DNA of 9,707 nt, taken from contig JAVBSC010000028.1 of the NCBI GenBank assembly GCA_031547305.1, positions 1 through 9,707 on the forward strand. Reading direction: 5' to 3'. Source of the stretch: JAVBSC01 sp031547305 (GTDB lineage Bacteria > Desulfobacterota > Desulfovibrionia > Desulfovibrionales > Desulfovibrionaceae). A program made the translations under genes and the position numbers. Shown piece after piece: positions 6,700 through 9,707 of the stretch. Position 1 is the first letter of the stretch. Each line of letters opens with the position of its first letter. The notes under the pieces are model-generated. The model saw only the letters and a program-made list of their open reading frames with translations, ran no database searches and had not been told where the DNA came from.

Positions 6700-7058
6700 G
6701 CTGGATTTGGCTTCCCCATCATAGTCAACTCGCTTTATTCCGCCGCGCGCGCAAGGCTTTTTCCCGCCCGCATACCAAGACGTCCTATGGTGTTGCATTG
6801 TATCCGCGATAAGCATAGCTGGATTCAGTCTATTGACAGCGGTAAAGTAACTATGCAAAATCTGACTATAAACTTTGGCATTTCTGTTGACATTCTCGTT
6901 AAAAAAAAGCAATATATTTCCGGATATTAGTGGCTGGAGTAAGAGGCGTGCTGGATACAAATATATTATATTGAGTATTTTATATCTTATCCCCGCATAG
7001 CTGGCAAAGTCGTTTCAGATTCAAGGTGGGAAGCAACAGAATCAAATATTAGCTTAAA

Positions 7059-7292
7059 ATGTGCGGTTACATGTCATATCGAAATGCAACACATTTAAAG
7101 ACAAAATGTGTTAGGGATTTATTGCAGTTCTGGTATAAGATCGCATCGCCATTAACTGAGAATGTATTGATGATATGGAATAGATGGATGAATGCGGTAA
7201 AAGAGTCAAGCCCAATAACATGGTTCTGGAAATGTGTTTTTATCGCGACGGCTCTTTGTAAAATAACCTATAATAAAATGAGCTATTTCTGA
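7059..7292 (+). CDS. Weak 77-residue hypothetical ORF
   Basis: An ATG-started ORF in AT-rich DNA. The protein would be tryptophan- and aromatic-rich (FWYK, WNRWMN, TWFWKC) with one moderately hydrophobic stretch near its C-terminus (WFWKCVFIATALC). No Shine-Dalgarno sequence precedes the ATG, and no family is recognised. A 9-bp perfect hairpin (7088-7112) lies within it. Long ORFs arise by chance less easily in A/T-rich DNA than in G/C-rich DNA, which is the only point in its favour. Confidence 0.2.
   Translation: MCGYMSYRNATHLKTKCVRDLLQFWYKIASPLTENVLMIWNRWMNAVKESSPITWFWKCVFIATALCKITYNKMSYF
7088..7112. repeat. 9-bp perfect inverted repeat in the AT-rich island
   Basis: AACACATTT (7088-7096) and AAATGTGTT (7104-7112) are exact reverse complements around a 7-nt spacer. 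It could be a protein-binding site or an RNA hairpin. No T-run follows, so it is not a terminator. A repeat of this size can also occur by chance in a window of this length. Confidence 0.35.
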
Positions 7293-7386
7293 TTGTTATA
7301 TCTACACGAGGCGATTGATAAAAATATCATACTGGAATAATCTTGTCTGGTTTAATAAAGTAATTATGGTTCAACACGGAGGAATA

Positions 7387-7431
7387 ATGGAGGATTCTCT
7401 ACCTCTTCAAAAAGCAGGGGACTTGTTTTGA
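7387..7431 (+). CDS. 14-residue ORF (leader peptide or front half of a frameshifted gene)
   Basis: MEDSLPLQKAGDLF, preceded by a very good GGAGG (7378-7382) four nt before the ATG. This is among the strongest initiation signals in the window. It ends in TTT-TGA. In the +1 frame, codons from GAG at 7430 stay open through EEGYLKPRAVAV and beyond to a TGA at 7502-7504, three nt before the GTG of the S24 regulator. A slip of one base on the TTTT run would give a 38-residue product ending right at the regulator start. It may be a leader peptide that couples translation to the regulator, a programmed frameshift, or a small gene broken by one base. Confidence 0.35.
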   Translation: MEDSLPLQKAGDLF

Positions 7432-7449
7432 GGAGGGGTATTTAAAGCC

Positions 7450-7488
7450 GCGCGCCGTAGCGGTACAAGATGTCGGATACAGGCGCGC
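7450..7488 (+). promoter_or_regulatory. Hairpin/inverted repeat just upstream of the S24 regulator gene
   Basis: GCGCGCC-GTA (7450-7459) pairs with TAC-(A)-GGCGCGC (7478-7488) with one unpaired A, leaving an 18-nt loop. It ends 8 nt before the AGGAG of the regulator gene, so it could be an autoregulatory operator or an RNA structure controlling translation. The end of the +1 frame described for 7387 passes through it. Confidence 0.4.
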
Positions 7489-7507
7489 ATCTAAGCAGGA
7501 GTGACTA

Positions 7508-8194
7508 GTGACTACTTTTGATGAAATATTTGATCGGATAAAATTGGCGACCAATACAAAAACCCAGATGGAATTGGCTGATGTGCTTGACATAAGGCAA
7601 TCCAGCATTTCAGATGCCAAAAGGCGTAATTCCGTGCCGGCGGACTGGTATATGAAGTTGTTCTCCCGTTTCGGCCTGAACCCGGATTGGCTGAAAAACG
7701 CCGTCGGGCCCATGTACTTGCGGACCGAGCAGGGCTACGCTCCGGTCGATATGCCCGCTGGGGGGCATCTGTTTGAAGACGCCGCCCAGTACGGAGAACC
7801 AGACGCGAAAAGCGCGGTGGTATCCGTATACTCGACCTTGCCGGTTGCTGACGGCAGCCCGCGGCAGAGCATAGGCAAGCTGAACATTCCCATGTCCTAT
7901 TCCCACCCCGGTCTTCATGTCGTGCGGATTGACTCTTCCAGCATGGAGCCATGTTTGCGCAAGGGCGCCTTTGTCGGGCTGGACACGACGCAGCGGCATG
8001 TGGTTTCCGGTGAACTTTATGGCGTTGACCTGCCGTACGAAGGCCTGTCCATAAAAAATGTCTACCTGGATGCGCAGAACAGTCGGATAATCCTCAGGTC
8101 TCACAACGCCGCGCACCCGGAAACGGAACTGCCTTTGGAGGGACACGACAAGCATATCGCCGGACGGGTAACCTGGGTCTTGCAACGCCTGTAA
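7508..8194 (+). CDS. CI-like HTH transcriptional regulator with S24 peptidase domain
   Basis: A 228-residue regulator. Residues about 5-70 match the phage CI repressor-type helix-turn-helix domain, with TQMELADVLDIRQSSISDAK as the HTH and the usual PADWYMKLFSRFGLNPDWL after it. Residues about 125-225 form an S24/LexA-like domain. The serine is S145 in SSSMEP and the lysine is K183 in GLSIKNVYL, 38 residues apart as in LexA-type enzymes. An Ala-Gly pair (A84-G85, MPAGGHLF) could be a self-cleavage site, but it lies 61 residues before the serine, farther than in LexA or lambda CI. Cleavage is therefore uncertain. The start is GTG with AGGAG at 7497-7501, six nt upstream. No phage genes surround it, so a host stress or redox regulator is as likely as a prophage remnant. 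Its base composition resembles the chromosome rather than the AT-rich island before it. Confidence 0.88.
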   Translation: MTTFDEIFDRIKLATNTKTQMELADVLDIRQSSISDAKRRNSVPADWYMKLFSRFGLNPDWLKNAVGPMYLRTEQGYAPVDMPAGGHLFEDAAQYGEPDAKSAVVSVYSTLPVADGSPRQSIGKLNIPMSYSHPGLHVVRIDSSSMEPCLRKGAFVGLDTTQRHVVSGELYGVDLPYEGLSIKNVYLDAQNSRIILRSHNAAHPETELPLEGHDKHIAGRVTWVLQRL

Positions 8195-8206
8195 GGCAGC
8201 TTAAAA

Positions 8207-8222
8207 ACCCGTAACTCCGGGT
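8207..8222 (-). terminator. Small terminator-like hairpin on the minus strand
   Basis: ACCCG (8207-8211) pairs with CGGGT (8218-8222). Read on the minus strand the hairpin is followed by a T-run (AAAAA at 8203-8207 on the plus strand). No minus-strand gene is supported here, so it may be accidental. Confidence 0.2.
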
Positions 8223-8298
8223 CAGTCATCCGGGCCGGGAATACGCGCTCAAGGCTGTAAGTAAAAATTGCGTGGATGCAATTCTGGCTGATAGCCGG

Positions 8299-8336
8299 GA
8301 TACGGCCGGGACAAACGTCCCGGCCGTATCAGTTTC
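8299..8336 (+). terminator. Strong intrinsic terminator downstream of the S24 gene
   Basis: GATACGGCCGGGAC (8299-8312) and GTCCCGGCCGTATC (8317-8330) form a perfect 14-bp stem around AAAC. The tail AGTTTCTT is only moderately T-rich. It lies about 105 nt after the regulator stop and separates it from the kinase gene. Confidence 0.75.
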
Positions 8337-8372
8337 TTGCCCCCACCTTTCCCTCCGGTCCGGGTTCGGGCT

Positions 8373-8402
8373 TTGACATTAGTCGTCTTTTGCGCGTATG
8401 TG
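8373..8402 (+). promoter_or_regulatory. Candidate sigma-70-type promoter for the histidine kinase gene
   Basis: A perfect TTGACA (8373-8378) is followed 18 nt later by TATGTG (8397-8402), a poor -10 match. The position, about 65 nt before the start codon and just after the terminator, is right for the kinase gene. Confidence 0.35.
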
Positions 8403-8466
8403 CATTAACGCACAGCAAATTTTTACAAAATTGAAGGCCGGTTTGTGCCGGCAGGAGCACCGCCCC

Positions 8467-9707
8467 ATGCCCGATAATCAGATTTTCTCCCCAATGCTTG
8501 CTCCGGGCGATCTTTCGGCGGTTTTCCCCGGGTATGTTCTTTTGGTGGACCAAGGGCACGGACTGCGTTTTGCCAACAACTTCGCCCAACGGGTCTTTGG
8601 CCGCTGCGAAGGCCGCAAGTGCTACGAACTGTTACGCAACCGCAAAAAACCCTGCGTTCCCTGCGCGCCTTTTGAGGTGTTCCGGGGACAGGCCGGCATT
8701 TCTTACGAATGGGGGGATGCCGGGCGCAAAATGGCCTTTCAGGTGCACACCCACCCCTTTGCCGGACCAGATGGCGAAGGGTTGCTCCTTAAGCTGGGCG
8801 TGAATACCACAAACATGGCCCTGGCGGAGCAGGCTAGAACAAACAGCGAACAGCGCTACCGCAACCTTACCGATAACCTTACCATTGGCATTGCCGCCGT
8901 GGATCAGGCGCTCAGAATCAGCAACTCGAACACTCAGATGCTGAGTTGGTTCGGCCGGTCCGCTATGGAAGGGGCGACTCTGTGCTCCCTGTTTGGACGG
9001 CGTTGCGCCGGCCAGCCTGCCGATTGTCCGGACTGCCGCTTCAGTCTGGGTGTAAAGAACGGCCGCCGGGAAGAACATGAGTTCTCCATGAACGTTGGCG
9101 GCGGAGAAAAGCGATTCAGGCTGCTGATCTGCCCCACGACGCATTTTATGCTGCCCAGGCGTTCCGCGGTGATATTGCTGGAAGACATAACCGAACGTCT
9201 GGCAACAGCCGAAAAGCTGCACCGCGCCGAGCGGCTGGAGGCGCTGAACGCCCTGGCCGGCGGCATTGCCCACGAGATAAACCAGCCGCTTTCCGCCCTC
9301 AGCCTTTATGCCGGCGGACTTCAGATGCTTTTGGAAAAAGAGGCTGCTTTGCCGGCGGAAACAGCCCGGCAGCGTCTGGCTCTGATTCTGGATCAGACGG
9401 AAAAAATGCGTGAGATCATCGCTCAGATGCGCGCTTTGGCCATGCAGGGCAAAGCCCCCCCACCAGGAGCGGTGGATTTTGCCGAGGTGGTTTCCGGAGT
9501 GCTCGCCACATTGTCCGATAAATTCCAGGCGGCCGGAGTGCGGTTGATCCTGGAACTGCAGGCGGACCTGCCTCCGGTTCGGGCTGTGACTGTCCAGTTG
9601 GAGCAGGTTTTGATCAATTTGCTCAACAACGCCGCGCACGCTGTGGAGGCCCGCCCCAAGGGCCGGAGGGTGATCCGCGTTGCCGCCGCCCTGGAGGAAG
9701 CCGGGCA
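8467..9707 (+). CDS. Two-PAS sensor histidine kinase with cysteine signatures (3' end outside window)
   Basis: A partial kinase of at least 413 residues running off the right edge. No membrane helix or signal peptide is visible, so it is probably a cytosolic sensor. Residues about 15-115 form a first PAS-like domain with C47, C52, C63 and C66 (GRCEGRKCYELL, then KPCVPCAPF). Residues about 130-245 form a second with C173, C180, C187 and C190 (TLCSLFGRRC, then ADCPDCRF), ending in the usual PAS tail LLEDITERL. The phosphoacceptor is H269 in AGGIAHEINQPLSAL. The ATPase N box begins at LEQVLINLLNNAAHAVEA (378-395), and the G boxes lie outside the window. The ATG has AGGAG at 8453-8457, nine nt upstream, just after a small GCCGG/CCGGC hairpin (8437-8452). 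The cysteines suggest metal, Fe-S or redox sensing, which is inferred. A response regulator gene would be expected downstream. Confidence 0.9.
   Translation, partial: MPDNQIFSPMLAPGDLSAVFPGYVLLVDQGHGLRFANNFAQRVFGRCEGRKCYELLRNRKKPCVPCAPFEVFRGQAGISYEWGDAGRKMAFQVHTHPFAGPDGEGLLLKLGVNTTNMALAEQARTNSEQRYRNLTDNLTIGIAAVDQALRISNSNTQMLSWFGRSAMEGATLCSLFGRRCAGQPADCPDCRFSLGVKNGRREEHEFSMNVGGGEKRFRLLICPTTHFMLPRRSAVILLEDITERLATAEKLHRAERLEALNALAGGIAHEINQPLSALSLYAGGLQMLLEKEAALPAETARQRLALILDQTEKMREIIAQMRALAMQGKAPPPGAVDFAEVVSGVLATLSDKFQAAGVRLILELQADLPPVRAVTVQLEQVLINLLNNAAHAVEARPKGRRVIRVAAALEEAG

Larger units (their letters stand above)
6820..7386. other. AT-rich island without a convincing gene
   Basis: Composition drops to about 28-32% G+C in the 60-nt lines I counted (6961-7020, 7081-7140, 7261-7320), against roughly 60% in the flanking genes. 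Two perfect TTGACA boxes occur at 6833-6838 and 6887-6892. The first is followed 17 nt later by CAAAAT (6856-6861). The second is followed by CAATAT (6910-6915) at the same spacing, and by more A/T sequence. They could be promoters for an untranslated RNA or for the 7059 ORF. I see no transposase, integrase, tRNA or clear att-like repeat. Foreign or decayed DNA is the simplest inference. Confidence 0.5.

Noticed and set aside
6694..6960. An 88-codon minus-strand frame in the gap after mntP
   Set aside because: TTG start, no Shine-Dalgarno sequence, no recognisable family, and it spans both TTGACA boxes and a composition change.
6813..7004. A 10-nt direct repeat GCATAGCTGG (6813-6822 and 6995-7004) as a possible att site or duplication
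   Set aside because: A 10-nt match between two points in a region of this size is expected by chance and nothing mobile lies between the copies.
8632..9639. A 335-codon minus-strand frame opposite the kinase
   Set aside because: The plus-strand kinase has unmistakable HisKA and N-box motifs; the minus frame is its shadow.

Overview
The window (about 60% G+C in its coding parts) looks like a chromosomal segment from a Desulfovibrio-like sulfate reducer or a close relative in the Desulfovibrionaceae. That placement is an inference. It rests on a Hyf/Ech-type energy-converting membrane module, a cysteine-signature PAS histidine kinase and a non-phage CI/S24-type regulator of kinds I associate with that group. 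No rRNA or tRNA gene is visible to fix the taxonomy.

Layout, all genes on the + strand. Positions 2-397 hold the 3' end of an unrecognised helical, charged protein. Positions 398-648 are non-coding and rich in hairpins, including two overlapping GC-rich stems and an 11-bp perfect A/T-rich inverted repeat, and lead into a tight four-gene operon (649-5695). The operon encodes the membrane arm of a complex I-like, group-4-hydrogenase-type complex: HyfB-like (antiporter-type), HyfC-like (NuoH-type), HyfE-like (NuoK-type) and HyfF-like (second antiporter-type). The genes overlap or are 3-5 nt apart. The hydrogenase/quinone-module subunits that such arms normally need (HyfG large subunit, HyfI small subunit, HyfA/HyfH ferredoxins) do not follow. 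A structured 188-nt leader and a MntP-type manganese exporter gene (5884-6450) come next, ending in an intrinsic terminator.

From 6541 to 7507 there is no convincing large gene. The first part is GC-rich with a strong hairpin and a possible 31-codon ORF. The second part (about 6820-7386) is an AT-rich island, about 30% G+C in the 60-nt lines I counted. It carries two perfect TTGACA boxes and a weak 77-codon ORF. It is followed by a 14-codon ORF with an excellent Shine-Dalgarno sequence, then a hairpin, then a CI-like HTH plus S24 regulator gene (7508-8194). The 14-codon ORF ends in TTT-TGA, and the +1 frame after it stays open almost to the regulator start. This raises the possibility of a +1 frameshift or of a broken small gene.

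After a perfect 14-bp terminator hairpin and a promoter candidate, the window ends inside a histidine kinase gene (8467 to the window end). It has two PAS-like domains, each with a four-cysteine signature, then the HisKA phosphoacceptor region and the N box. Its remaining ATPase domain, and probably a partner response regulator, lie beyond the edge.

The membrane genes would act together in ion translocation coupled to an electron-transfer module that must be encoded elsewhere or has been lost. MntP, the S24 regulator and the kinase look like independent transcription units. The most interesting points are the catalytic-subunit-free Hyf arm, a G9 tract near the start of hyfB, the possible frameshift/leader in front of the S24 gene, and the paired cysteine PAS sensors.
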